A DNA stretch of 64,000 nt. Source: Dehalococcoidia bacterium UBA2158. Lineage in GTDB: Bacteria > Chloroflexota > Dehalococcoidia > Lucifugimonadales > UBA3495. The stretch lies in the NCBI GenBank assembly GCA_002328185.1, contig DCWQ01000039.1:1-64000 (forward strand), given 5' to 3'. A program made the position numbers and the translations under genes. Numbering within the stretch: position 1 is the first letter of the stretch; every line of letters starts with the position of its first letter. The notes under the pieces are model-generated. The model ran no database searches. It was not told the DNA's origin and saw only the letters and a list, made by a program, of their open reading frames with translations. Shown here one piece after another: positions 16,136 to 24,323 of this stretch.

Positions 16136-18550
16136 TTAAGCCCTCAGCGTAACGTTTAGCTCCCTCTCAAGGGTCCGCAGCAGCCCGTCCAGCGACTTAT
16201 TGACCTCTTCGTTGGTCAGGGTTCGGTCCCTCGCTAGAAAGTATACGTGAAATGCCAGCGACTTGGTGCCTTCGGGTATATTTTCACCGGCATAGATGTC
16301 AAACAACTCAGCGCGGTCCACGCTCCGATGGCGCAGGATTAGCCGGGTCACCCGCTCGGCATCCACATCGGAGGGCATAACCAGCGCCAGGTCGCGGGTG
16401 GCGGACGGGTATATGGGCAGTGGTTCAAACTGCCGCTGTGAATCGGGCAGGGCGTCCAGTATCGGCCCTAGGTAAAACTCGAACGCAGCGACCTGAGGCG
16501 ACTGCAGACCCAGCCGCTCCATGACAACAGGATGCACCTCTCCGACCAGACCCAGCATCGAATCTCCTGACTTGATCACGGCGCAGCGTCCAGGATGGAA
16601 GCCAGGGTCGTCGATAGGCTCGTAGGTGGCGGCCACTCCCAAGCGGCCCAGCACCATCTCCACCACACCCTTAGCGTCATAGAAGTCCAACAGGCTGTCG
16701 TCCTCAAGCCACGAGGGCTCATGGCGCAGCCCGGCCAACGCTCCGGCCACGGTCTCCCGCTCATCAGGTAGGTCGCCGTTGCGAGGCCAAAAGACCCGGC
16801 CCGACTCGAACAACCGGAACGGCCCGACGCTGTGGCCCTGGTTGGCGGCCAGGGTACCCAGCAGGCTGGCCCGCAGTGTGGTGCGGAGATATTCGCGGTC
16901 GGAACTCATGGGGTTGGCCACCCGCAGGGGCAGCGCTGTCAAGTCTAAGTGCTCCACCTGTTCTAGTTGCTGCAGGGTAACCAACGGATAGTTGATCACC
17001 TCTTGGATACCGGCGGCGGCCAGCAGGTCTTTCACCCGATCCCGTAGGCCCATGATCAGCACCGGCTGCTGAAAGGGAATGGGGCTGGCCAGCATGGTGG
17101 TCGGGACCGAGTCATACCCGATGGTCCGCACCACCTCCTCAACCAGGTCTTCTTCGATATTGACGTCGTTACGCCAATAGGGCACGGTCACTTTCAGTTC
17201 ACCATCGCCGCCGGAACCCCCGACAATCTCCCAGGTGAAGCCTAATGCATCGAGGCTATCTTGGACTTGTTTCTGGTCTACTTCCATCCCTAACATGCGC
17301 TTGATCTTGGTGCTGGTCAGAGGCACCACCGGAGCATCGGCGCCCTCGTCGGACAAAACATCCACGATGCCGGGTGCCACGGTGCCGCCGGCAACTTCCT
17401 GGATCAGCCCAGTGGCTCGGCGCAGCGCGATGGGCGCCAATTCCGGCCTGAGACCCTTTTCGAACCGCAGGGTGGCCTCGGTCCGCAGTCCCAACGACTG
17501 GGCAGTCTCGCGGTTGTTGGCCCCGTTGAACGTCGCCGATTCGAGCAGCACGTTCACTGTGTTATTGCTGATCTCGCTGTTGGCCCCGCCGATGACCCCG
17601 CCCAGGCCGATGGCGTTATTGGCGTCTGCGATGACCAGATGCTCGGTTGTGAGCTTGCGCTCCACATCGTCCAGGGTGGTCAGGGGCTCCCCCGGTCGCG
17701 CCCGGCGCACGATGACGGTGGCGTCCTTGATCAGGTCAAAGTCAAAGGAGTGCAGCGGCTGGTTGTACTCCAGCATCACGAAGTTGGTCACATCGACCAC
17801 GTTATTGATAGGCCTCAAACCCGCCCTGGTCAGCCGGTCCTGCAACCACTGGGGAGATGGGCCGATCTTGACGCCCAAAAGCAGGCTTGCGGTGTAGCGG
17901 CGGCATAGTTCCGGGTCGGCCACGCTGATCTTGACCTGTTCCTCGATGGGTGCGCCCGATTCCTTGTAACTGGCCTCCGGCTCCCGGACTTTCTTTCCGG
18001 TCAGGGCAGCCACCTCGTGGGCCACGCCCAAGACCGAAAGACAGTCCAAACGGTTGGGAGTGAGTTCCAAGTCCAGAACTACATCACCGAGATAATCGTC
18101 CAGTGGCGCCCCGATTGGCGCATCGTCGGGCAACACGATGATGCCCAAGTGGTCGTCACCCAACCCCAACTCAACGGCGGAACAGATCATCCCCTGGGAC
18201 TCAACGCCACGTATCTTGGCGGCTTCCAGGGTCTCGTGCCGCTCGGTGTGGGTGTTATAGACATTGGCCCCCACCTTGGCGAAGCAGATGTTCTGTTCGG
18301 CGGCGAGGTTGGGAGCGCCGCAGACGACTTCCAGCTCCTCAGAGCCAGTGCTGACCACACAGAGGCGCAACCGGTCGGCGTTGGGATGCGGGCGGACGTC
18401 GGTCACATGGCCGACGTAGACCTCGCTCCAGCCTCCGATGACCTCGACCTCGCCGACCTCGATACCGGCCATGGTCAGCCGGTGGGCCAACTCTTGGGCA
18501 GGCAGGTCAACATCCACATATTGCTTGAGCCAGGTAAGGGGCACTTTCAT
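16136..18550 (-). CDS. pheT: Phenylalanyl-tRNA synthetase beta subunit
   Basis: 804 residues, normal for bacterial PheT. In order: N-terminal KVPLTWLKQYVDVDLPAQEL; the tRNA-binding EMAP/OB domain (VGHVTDVRPHPNADRLRLCV); the B3/4 editing domain (VVDVTNFVMLEYNQPLHSFD, RRARPGEPLTTLDDVERKL); B5 (PLTSTKIKRMLGMEV); the synthetase-like core; and the C-terminal FDX-ACB anticodon-binding domain (PIYPSATRDLALVMPSDVDA). It forms the alpha2-beta2 enzyme with PheS, encoded just upstream (gap 57 bases), so the two are one operon. There is no sign of decay. Confidence 0.97.
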   Translation of the reverse strand: MKVPLTWLKQYVDVDLPAQELAHRLTMAGIEVGEVEVIGGWSEVYVGHVTDVRPHPNADRLRLCVVSTGSEELEVVCGAPNLAAEQNICFAKVGANVYNTHTERHETLEAAKIRGVESQGMICSAVELGLGDDHLGIIVLPDDAPIGAPLDDYLGDVVLDLELTPNRLDCLSVLGVAHEVAALTGKKVREPEASYKESGAPIEEQVKISVADPELCRRYTASLLLGVKIGPSPQWLQDRLTRAGLRPINNVVDVTNFVMLEYNQPLHSFDFDLIKDATVIVRRARPGEPLTTLDDVERKLTTEHLVIADANNAIGLGGVIGGANSEISNNTVNVLLESATFNGANNRETAQSLGLRTEATLRFEKGLRPELAPIALRRATGLIQEVAGGTVAPGIVDVLSDEGADAPVVPLTSTKIKRMLGMEVDQKQVQDSLDALGFTWEIVGGSGGDGELKVTVPYWRNDVNIEEDLVEEVVRTIGYDSVPTTMLASPIPFQQPVLIMGLRDRVKDLLAAAGIQEVINYPLVTLQQLEQVEHLDLTALPLRVANPMSSDREYLRTTLRASLLGTLAANQGHSVGPFRLFESGRVFWPRNGDLPDERETVAGALAGLRHEPSWLEDDSLLDFYDAKGVVEMVLGRLGVAATYEPIDDPGFHPGRCAVIKSGDSMLGLVGEVHPVVMERLGLQSPQVAAFEFYLGPILDALPDSQRQFEPLPIYPSATRDLALVMPSDVDAERVTRLILRHRSVDRAELFDIYAGENIPEGTKSLAFHVYFLARDRTLTNEEVNKSLDGLLRTLERELNVTLRA

Positions 18551-18607
18551 CTAGATATCTCTTGTTACGGAAAAAAGCGGGCCTTGGCCCGTCTGTAATA
18601 TCGTTGA

Positions 18608-19681
18608 TTAGAATTGACTTAGGAAACGGAGGTCGTTGGCATAGAAGTGGCGTATGTCGTCGATGCCGTATTTCAGCATGGCGATGCGCTCCGGACCCAT
18701 GCCAAAGGCAAAGCCGGTGTACTTCTCAGTGTCATAACCCACGCCCTCCAAGACCTTGGGGTGGATCATCCCGGCGCCCATGATCTCGATCCATCCGCTG
18801 TCGCGGCAGATGCGGCAACCGTCGCCCTCGCCGTTGCAGGCGAAACAGTCGATCGACATATCCACGCCGGGCTCAACGAAGGGAAAATAATCGCAGCGGA
18901 AGCGTATCTGGCGTTCCTCGCCGAACATCCGGCGGGCGAACTCATAGAGGGTGCCCTTAAGGTCGGCGAAGGTGACTCCCTCGCCCACGGCCAGACCCTC
19001 CACTTGGTAGAAATGCCATTCGTGGGTGGCGTCGGTGGCCTCGTACCGGTAACATTTGCCAGGCACCACCACCCTGATGGGCGGCTCCCGGTTTTCCATC
19101 ACCCTGGCCTGCATCGGCGAAGTATGGGTGCGCAACAACATGGCTGCTTCGCCGGCCGGGTCCTCGTAATCGACCCAGAGGGTGTTCCACATGTCCCGCG
19201 CCGGGTGGCCCTTGGGTATGTTTAACATCTCGAAGTTGTAATGGTCCCACTCGACCTCAGGGCCCTCCACAACGCCGAACCCCATAGCCACAAAGGCGCT
19301 GCATATCTCCCGGATGATCTGGGTGGAAGGGTGGAGGCGGCCCCCCAAAGCGGGGCGGCCGGGAAGCGTGACATCCAGACGGTCCTGACTGGCCGAACGC
19401 GTCAAGGCAGCCTCATTGATCTGGCGGACCCGCTCCTCAAGGCGTTCTTCTAGGGTGTTCTTGGCTTCATTAGCCAACGCGCCGACGGTCCGGCGCTCTT
19501 CCACCTCAAGTGACGACAGTCCGCGCAGAACAGAGGTCAGGGCGCCACGGCGGCCCAGGTACGAGACACGCCATTGGTCAACGGCTTCCAAGTTTTCCAA
19601 AGAATCCAACTCCGCCGAGGCCGCACGGGTGATCTCATTTATGCTCTGCGCCGTGGGTGTCTGGGCAGTGGGCTCGGTCAA
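18608..19681 (-). CDS. pheS: Phenylalanyl-tRNA synthetase alpha subunit
   Basis: 357 residues. An N-terminal coiled-coil (residues about 15-100, contacts tRNA) is followed by the class II catalytic core: motif 1 near HPSTQIIREICSAFVAMGFG, motif 2 HTSPMQARVM and GKCYRYEATDATHEWHFYQV, and motif 3 GFAFGMGPERIAMLKYGIDD. FACNGEGDGCRICRDSGWIE carries a four-cysteine zinc-like knuckle insert seen in part of the family. A strong promoter is predicted at 19761-19789. Confidence 0.97.
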   Translation of the reverse strand: MTEPTAQTPTAQSINEITRAASAELDSLENLEAVDQWRVSYLGRRGALTSVLRGLSSLEVEERRTVGALANEAKNTLEERLEERVRQINEAALTRSASQDRLDVTLPGRPALGGRLHPSTQIIREICSAFVAMGFGVVEGPEVEWDHYNFEMLNIPKGHPARDMWNTLWVDYEDPAGEAAMLLRTHTSPMQARVMENREPPIRVVVPGKCYRYEATDATHEWHFYQVEGLAVGEGVTFADLKGTLYEFARRMFGEERQIRFRCDYFPFVEPGVDMSIDCFACNGEGDGCRICRDSGWIEIMGAGMIHPKVLEGVGYDTEKYTGFAFGMGPERIAMLKYGIDDIRHFYANDLRFLSQF

Positions 19682-19760
19682 TCGGGCTGCTCCTCTGGAA
19701 TTCCGGTCCTTTTGGTCGTATCAATAAATAAGCACGAACGAATCACGCACGCAACAAGCA

Positions 19761-19789
19761 ATTATATAAACCACCAATTCGAGGGTCAA
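19761..19789 (-). promoter_or_regulatory. Strong sigma-70-type promoter for pheST
   Basis: On the minus strand TTGACC (19784-19789), spacer of exactly 17, TATAAT (19761-19766). It predicts a leader of about 75 bases before pheS. The rest of the stretch 19682-19994 shows no gene. Confidence 0.75.
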
Positions 19790-19814
19790 GACTGCCAGGC
19801 TCAAAGGCAGTCTT
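19788..19814. repeat. Inverted repeat touching the pheS -35 box
   Basis: AAGACTGCC (19788-19796) and GGCAGTCTT (19806-19814), nine bases apart, a perfect 9-bp dyad whose left edge overlaps the -35 hexamer. It could be an operator, or a terminator for transcripts arriving from the right. Confidence 0.4.
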
Positions 19815-19994
19815 TATTCGGATGAAAGGCCGATGAAAATGACCTTAGTCATGACAGGCAAAATATCATTTTGGAACAATTATTCTTATAATGTAAGTGT
19901 TGCTTACCGAATAACAGATCAAACGGTTAGATAACAGGCGTAGACCCGCGTCTGTTACGACAAATCCTCCAAGGCAGACCTAACAAGAAGAACC

Positions 19995-20255
19995 ATGAAC
20001 TGGTGCCGCCTTAAGACCTGCATCAAATGCCGGGGCGGCCTGTCCGCCGTCGAGGGAGACTGGATCTGCCTTCAATGCGGCACCTACTACTATACCGGTT
20101 TGTACCAACAACCTCCCTGCATGAATTACCGCCCGCCAGCCCCGCGCACCGGAACATCCGGCCAGCCAGGCGGTTCGGCACAGAAGATGGCGGGAGTGGA
20201 GACAGCCCAGTTGGTTACCGCTCCACATACGGCAGCGATAGCGGTGTCTCTATGA
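19995..20255 (+). CDS. Small zinc-ribbon protein
   Basis: 86 residues. Residues 5-35 contain two CxxC knuckles (CIKC and CLQC, 16 residues between them), a typical zinc ribbon, followed by YYYTG and a Pro/Gly-rich tail without motifs. Its stop overlaps the start of the RuvC-like frame (ATGA at 20252-20255), so the two were one coupled unit. Upstream there is only a weak AAGAAG ribosome-binding site. No function is assigned; it may be a nucleic-acid-binding partner of the neighbouring nuclease-like gene. Confidence 0.55.
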   Translation: MNWCRLKTCIKCRGGLSAVEGDWICLQCGTYYYTGLYQQPPCMNYRPPAPRTGTSGQPGGSAQKMAGVETAQLVTAPHTAAIAVSL

Positions 20256-20725
20256 CCGCGCTGTTGGCCCTGGACGCAGGGGGTGAGGGAGACCGGCTGG
20301 GCCGTGTTCAAAGACGGCGGGGTGATCGAAAGAGGGGTCACCGGACTTTCGGCCCGCCGCAAGGTGGAACGCGAAGTCCGCGTCGCTCAACTAATCGAGT
20401 CACTAACGAGCTGGCCAGCCAATGGTGGCCCCAGGCGGTGGCCCTCTGCCAGCCCAGCGACATCAACTGGCCGGTGCCTGCGTTGGACCTCTTGGTTTCA
20501 TCGCTAACCGGGTGGTCATCCGGACGCGGCCTGCCCTAGTTTTCCTACACGGTCCAAGAGGTCAGAACGGCCATCGCCGGGCACCCCAACGCGTCCCGCG
20601 ACCAACTGGGCTACGCCACTATGATGCTGCTGGGCCTCATTGGCCAAGGACGCTCCACCCACGAGTGGGAAGCCATCGCCGTAGGCCACTACCATCAGAC
20701 CCTAGACCAAACCCACGGCGCCTGA
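20252..20725 (+). pseudogene. RuvC-like (RNase H-fold) nuclease gene, frameshifted and interrupted
   Basis: Reassembled across frames the protein begins MTALLALDAG, then VRETGWAVFKDGGVIERGVT, which matches the first strand of RuvC-type Holliday-junction nucleases (catalytic Asp in LALDAG, Thr-Gly-Trp turn). It continues ELASQWWPQAVALCQPSDIN and, after a stop, FSYTVQEVRTAIAGHPNASR and STHEWEAIAVGHYH, where the last acidic/His motif of RuvC would fall. Breaks: an extra G in the run GGGGG near 20280, a return shift near 20410, and TAG at 20537-20539. The start and the final TGA are in the same frame, so the indels compensate. The RuvC assignment rests on motif order, not on a search. Confidence 0.65.
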
Positions 20726-20750
20726 GCCTCCCAACTCCAAATACATAAAT

Positions 20751-20776
20751 CCCCTCTCCGGCGCACGGGGGAGGGC
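20751..20776. repeat. Short palindromic intergenic repeat, family B (copy 2)
   Basis: CCCCTCTCC / GGGGGAGGG around a GGCGCAC loop, followed by GCATCC as in the copy at 8961-8984. It lies between two pseudogenes. Confidence 0.5.
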
Positions 20777-20815
20777 ATCCTTTTCTAAGGAACCAAGTGA
20801 GTGCCGAATCAGCGC

Positions 20816-21357
20816 TTAATGCCTTTCGTGCCCTTCCGCATCAAGAAAAGTCTTCTTGCCAGCGTCGATCTTCGGCGTGAGCCGGTTCTCCGACGTGGGG
20901 GTGGGACAACTCCAATGGGGGTTGTAGGCGCAGTACGCGTTGTAGGCGTAATTGAAGCCCACCAACAGCCGGCCGTCGCCGCTAGCTGGCAAGTACAGGT
21001 AACGGCCGTCCGTATAGGACCGGTCCCCCGATGTGTCGTCCATGAACGGCAGGAAATAATCGCCCCCGCCGGCGCTGCGGTAAGGCGTTAGGGCCACGGG
21101 TACCCCGTCGACCTCGAACGTCAGTTGCCCCCAGCGTGTGTGGGGCGCCGTGTCCTCAGTGCTGGTGGCCATCTGAATTTCGTCTTCAGAGTCTTTGGGA
21201 AATTCCTCCACGGCCAGCACGAATTCCAGCTTAGAGTTCTCCGCGAAGTACTCCAGCCCCTGAATCGCTTCCGCTGGTCTACGGTCAGAGGCGAATTCTG
21301 ATCGCCTCCGAAGCACTGGTCTTTTGCCTTTCCAACATCACTGATCTCTGACATCAC
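20816..21357 (-). pseudogene. DUF1684 family protein, frameshifted near its N-terminus
   Basis: The downstream 166-codon frame is a DUF1684 domain: GQLTFEVDGVPVALTPYRSA, YFLPFMDDTSGDRSYTDGRY, LLVGFNYAYNAYCAYNPHWS (substrate-pocket-like NPYCAY motif) and CPTPTSENRLTPKIDAGKK. The expected N-terminal part (KAKDQCFGGDQNSPLTVDQR) is found in another frame from 21357 to about 21265, and the frames join at the AAGCGATTC near 21262. One indel therefore separates the two. Function of the family is not established. The original start is GTG/ATG at 21352-21357. Confidence 0.75.
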
Positions 21358-21589
21358 CCTATCTTGCTCCCCTGGGTTTGGCTCAGTGAGCCGTTTTCAT
21401 CTTCATCCTCAACCACTTCAAACATTAAGATACGCTGCCCAAGGTTTTGGTGCGCGACATCGCCTGCCGAGGGTTCTGCCGGGTCAGGCGTGTATAATAA
21501 GGCCCGTCCCAGACCCGCGGGCCTATACGCAATTTACGGCAATATCGAGCGGACCCATACCGCATGAACCCCTTACAACTGGAGGCGCC

Positions 21590-21988
21590 ATGCCAATCAT
21601 TCAACGCCCCTATGTTCCCCCTGACGACCAAGTCCCCAACGAGGACTCTTACGTGAATCCAGGCGTGAACCAAGGGATCGGCGAGAGCGCCGCTACCCCT
21701 GACGGCTCCCTTGATCCCATCACGTTCTACAGCGACTCCATGCACATCTTCAGCAGCCTGTATTCCGCGGTGCTGTTCTTCGGTGAGCAGATGGAGGAGC
21801 GGGAACCCATTCTACGCGCCCGCATCAAGGTCAGCCCCCAGATGCTCAAGGCCATCGCTCTGCTGACCACCAAGCACGTCAAGGAGTACGAGGACGCTGT
21901 TGGGCCCATCACCCTGCCGGACCAGGTCTATGCGGCCTGGGAGTTGGCCGGGGCCGAAGAGGGAGAGCACGGGCATGCCGCAGGATGA
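21590..21988 (+). CDS. DUF3467 domain protein
   Basis: 132 residues. Residues about 40-125 carry a DUF3467-like core, best seen in RARIKVSPQMLKAIALLTTK followed by HVKEYEDAVGPITLP. The start is fixed by ATG at 21590 with GGAGGCGCC directly before it; the upstream frame (from 21386) is not coding. No biochemical role is known for the family. It overlaps the next gene by 14 bases, so both are translated from one message and probably act together. Confidence 0.75.
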   Translation: MPIIQRPYVPPDDQVPNEDSYVNPGVNQGIGESAATPDGSLDPITFYSDSMHIFSSLYSAVLFFGEQMEEREPILRARIKVSPQMLKAIALLTTKHVKEYEDAVGPITLPDQVYAAWELAGAEEGEHGHAAG

Positions 21989-22469
21989 GGACCGCACCCT
22001 AGCCGAAGACATCACCACCCCGATCAAGATTCAACCCGGCTTGGACCGCGCCACTCCGGATGACTGGAACTGGAAGTACATCTCCACCAGTCAGCCCAAC
22101 GCCGCCGTCTTCCATATCAGCCACTCCGAGTCCACCAGGGTGTTGATCGACAAGATTGGCCCGACCGACAGCGCCGATGACGCCAATTTCGTGCTGAGAC
22201 AGGAAATTCCCATCATTATCCTGGACAGCCTGGACAAATATTGGGCTGCCGAATCACGTACCAGACTACCCCTTGCGGGAATACGGGTGCCGGTGGAGGG
22301 AGATACAGTCGCGGAAGCCAAACGGGCTTTGGCCGCTGACCTGGGAGCCCAACTGCGCCTGCTGTTGCTTTTGTCCAGCTCGCACAAAGGCAAGATCGCG
22401 CCCGCCCTGTTGGAAAACCTGAAATACCTTACTTCCTGCATGGAAGCGGGGCCCGGAGCCTCGGGGTAG
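21975..22469 (+). CDS. Hypothetical protein, partner of the DUF3467 gene
   Basis: 164 residues, no family recognised. Starts inside the end of the DUF3467 gene (ATG 21975-21977), a coupled arrangement. A predicted alpha/beta protein: beta-rich N-terminal half with DDWNWKYISTSQPNAAVFHI, a middle segment EIPIIILDSLDKYW, and a helical C-terminal half rich in Leu and Ala (AQLRLLLLLSSSHKGKIAP). No signal peptide; the Leu run is too short and too polar on its flanks for a membrane segment. Ends convergently, about ten bases before the proS stop. Confidence 0.65.
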   Translation: MPQDEDRTLAEDITTPIKIQPGLDRATPDDWNWKYISTSQPNAAVFHISHSESTRVLIDKIGPTDSADDANFVLRQEIPIIILDSLDKYWAAESRTRLPLAGIRVPVEGDTVAEAKRALAADLGAQLRLLLLLSSSHKGKIAPALLENLKYLTSCMEAGPGASG

Positions 22470-22478
22470 AGAAGTAGA

Positions 22479-24212
22479 TTACTCGGTAGCCGCCAATCGC
22501 CCGCGCACCGCCTCCACAACCTCGTCCAGCGGCACACTTCCGGCCTCGGGATCCGTCCGGCCTTTAATCTCCACCACGCCTGCCTTCAGGTTTCGAGGGC
22601 TGACCACCAGCCGCACCGGCAGACCGATCAGGTCGGCATCGTTGAACTTGACTCCTGCCGCCGCGTCCTCACGGTCGTCGTACAGGACTTCGATCCCAGC
22701 GTCGCCAAGCTCTTTGTACAGCTTCTCCGCGGGCTCGGCCACTTCCTCAGTGGAGACGTTCAATCCAACCAGATGCACCTGGTAGGGGGCGATTGGAGTC
22801 GGGAACACGATGCCGTTATCATCGTTGTTCTGCTCCACTGCCGCCGCTAACAAACGTCCCACGCCGATGCCGTAGCAGCCCATGATGATGGGGTACTGCT
22901 GCCCTTCACTGTCCAGGAAATCCGCGCCCAGGGCCTCGCTGAAGAACGTCCCCAGCTTGAAGATATGGCCCACTTCGATGCCCTTGGTGGAATCCAGCAT
23001 GTGCCCGCAACGGGGGCATAACTGTCCCTGCTGGGCCATGGCGATATCGGTCACGATGTCGACCTGGAAGTCCCGGGGATAATTTGCGCCGGTGAAGTGG
23101 GTGTCCGGTTTGTTGGCGCCCACCACAAAATTGCCGCCGTTGGTGATGGACACATCGGCCACAAGCTTGATGTCCGTTAGGCCGATGGCCGATGCCGAGC
23201 CTGCGACCAACCCCGCCGCCTTGACCTCGTCATCTTCCGCCAGCCGTAGGTCGTGGGACTGCAAGGCGTTCATCAGCTTGACCTCGTTAACGTCCAGGTC
23301 ACCCCGGATTGTGACGAACACAGGCTCGCCGTCGGACATGTAGAAAACAGCCTTCAGCGTCTTCGACTCTGGCACTCCCAGGAATTCTGCCAACCCGAAG
23401 ATGGTCTTAACACCCGGGGTGCTCACTTCCTCCAAAGGTTGTTCTGCTTCGGACTCAGCCCATGGAATCTTCGACTCGGCTTTTTCAGCGTTGGCAGTGT
23501 AGTCACAAGACAAGCAGGTGATGACCGTGTCCTCTCCGGTCTCGGTGGCCAGCAGGAACTCGTGGGAATCCTTGCCGCCGATGGCACCGCTGTCTGCCTC
23601 GGCCATCAGCACCGGCAGTCCGCAACGCCGGAAGATGTTGCGGTAGGCCTGGGCCATGGCCTGGTAGCTTTCATCCAGGCTGGCGTCGTCGGCGTTGAAG
23701 CTGTAGGCGTCCTTCATATCGAATTCCCGCACCCGGACAAGGCCGGCCCTGGGTCGGGGTTCGTCGCGAAACTTGGTCTGTATCTGGTACAGGATCAGGG
23801 GCAGATCGCGATAGCTCTGGACATTGGCTTTGACCACGTTGGTGATCACTTCTTCGTGGGTCGGCGCCAGCACCATAGGGCGCCCGCGCCGGTCCTGCAG
23901 GGAGAACATGTTGTCGCCAAAGGCTGCCCGCCGCCCCGTCTGCTCCCAGAGTTCCTGAGGCTGGAGCGCGGGCATCATCAATTCCTGCCCACCGGCGGCG
24001 TCCATCTCTTCCCGAATGATGTTCTCGATCTTGCGTAGCGATCGCAGGGCCAACGGCAAGTAGGAATAAACACCGGCTGCCACCTGGTGGATCAGTCCAG
24101 CCCGGAGCATCAACCTATGGCTGGCAGTTTCGGCGTCGGGAGGGTCGTCTCGTAGCGTCTTGGAGACCATCCGGGAGAATCTCATATCTGGGTAAAGCCT
24201 CTTAGGGAACAA
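22479..24212 (-). CDS. proS: Prolyl-tRNA synthetase (bacterial type, with editing domain)
   Basis: 577 residues. Class II motif 1 region (GVYSYLPLALRSLRKIENII), motif 2 (KFRDEPRPRAGLVRVREFDM) and motif 3 (GCYGIGVGRLLAAAVEQ) are all present. The 180-residue INS editing domain is inserted between motifs 2 and 3 (EFLGVPESKTLKAVFYMSDG ... GANYPRDFQVD), and an anticodon-binding domain ends the protein (QVHLVGLNV). It is the last gene of the long minus-strand cluster that starts at rpsB. Intact, of normal length. Confidence 0.97.
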   Translation of the reverse strand: MFPKRLYPDMRFSRMVSKTLRDDPPDAETASHRLMLRAGLIHQVAAGVYSYLPLALRSLRKIENIIREEMDAAGGQELMMPALQPQELWEQTGRRAAFGDNMFSLQDRRGRPMVLAPTHEEVITNVVKANVQSYRDLPLILYQIQTKFRDEPRPRAGLVRVREFDMKDAYSFNADDASLDESYQAMAQAYRNIFRRCGLPVLMAEADSGAIGGKDSHEFLLATETGEDTVITCLSCDYTANAEKAESKIPWAESEAEQPLEEVSTPGVKTIFGLAEFLGVPESKTLKAVFYMSDGEPVFVTIRGDLDVNEVKLMNALQSHDLRLAEDDEVKAAGLVAGSASAIGLTDIKLVADVSITNGGNFVVGANKPDTHFTGANYPRDFQVDIVTDIAMAQQGQLCPRCGHMLDSTKGIEVGHIFKLGTFFSEALGADFLDSEGQQYPIIMGCYGIGVGRLLAAAVEQNNDDNGIVFPTPIAPYQVHLVGLNVSTEEVAEPAEKLYKELGDAGIEVLYDDREDAAAGVKFNDADLIGLPVRLVVSPRNLKAGVVEIKGRTDPEAGSVPLDEVVEAVRGRLAATE

Positions 24213-24323
24213 ATAATTATCCGGTCAACCGGAGCCAACCTATTATAGCGACTGCAATAGGGCAAATGGAGGCATTGAACTCTAAGAGAAGATCGGGGAG
24301 TATAGCCCGACCGCCGCTCCAGA

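Noticed and set aside
19682..19760. T-box riboswitch upstream of pheS (or proS)
   Set aside because: The predicted leader is too short and no T-box or specifier stem is visible.
20027..20539. A 170-codon plus-strand frame that looks like one gene
   Set aside because: Its first 75 codons are out of frame with the zinc-ribbon protein that clearly occupies that DNA; only the later part belongs to the RuvC-like relic.
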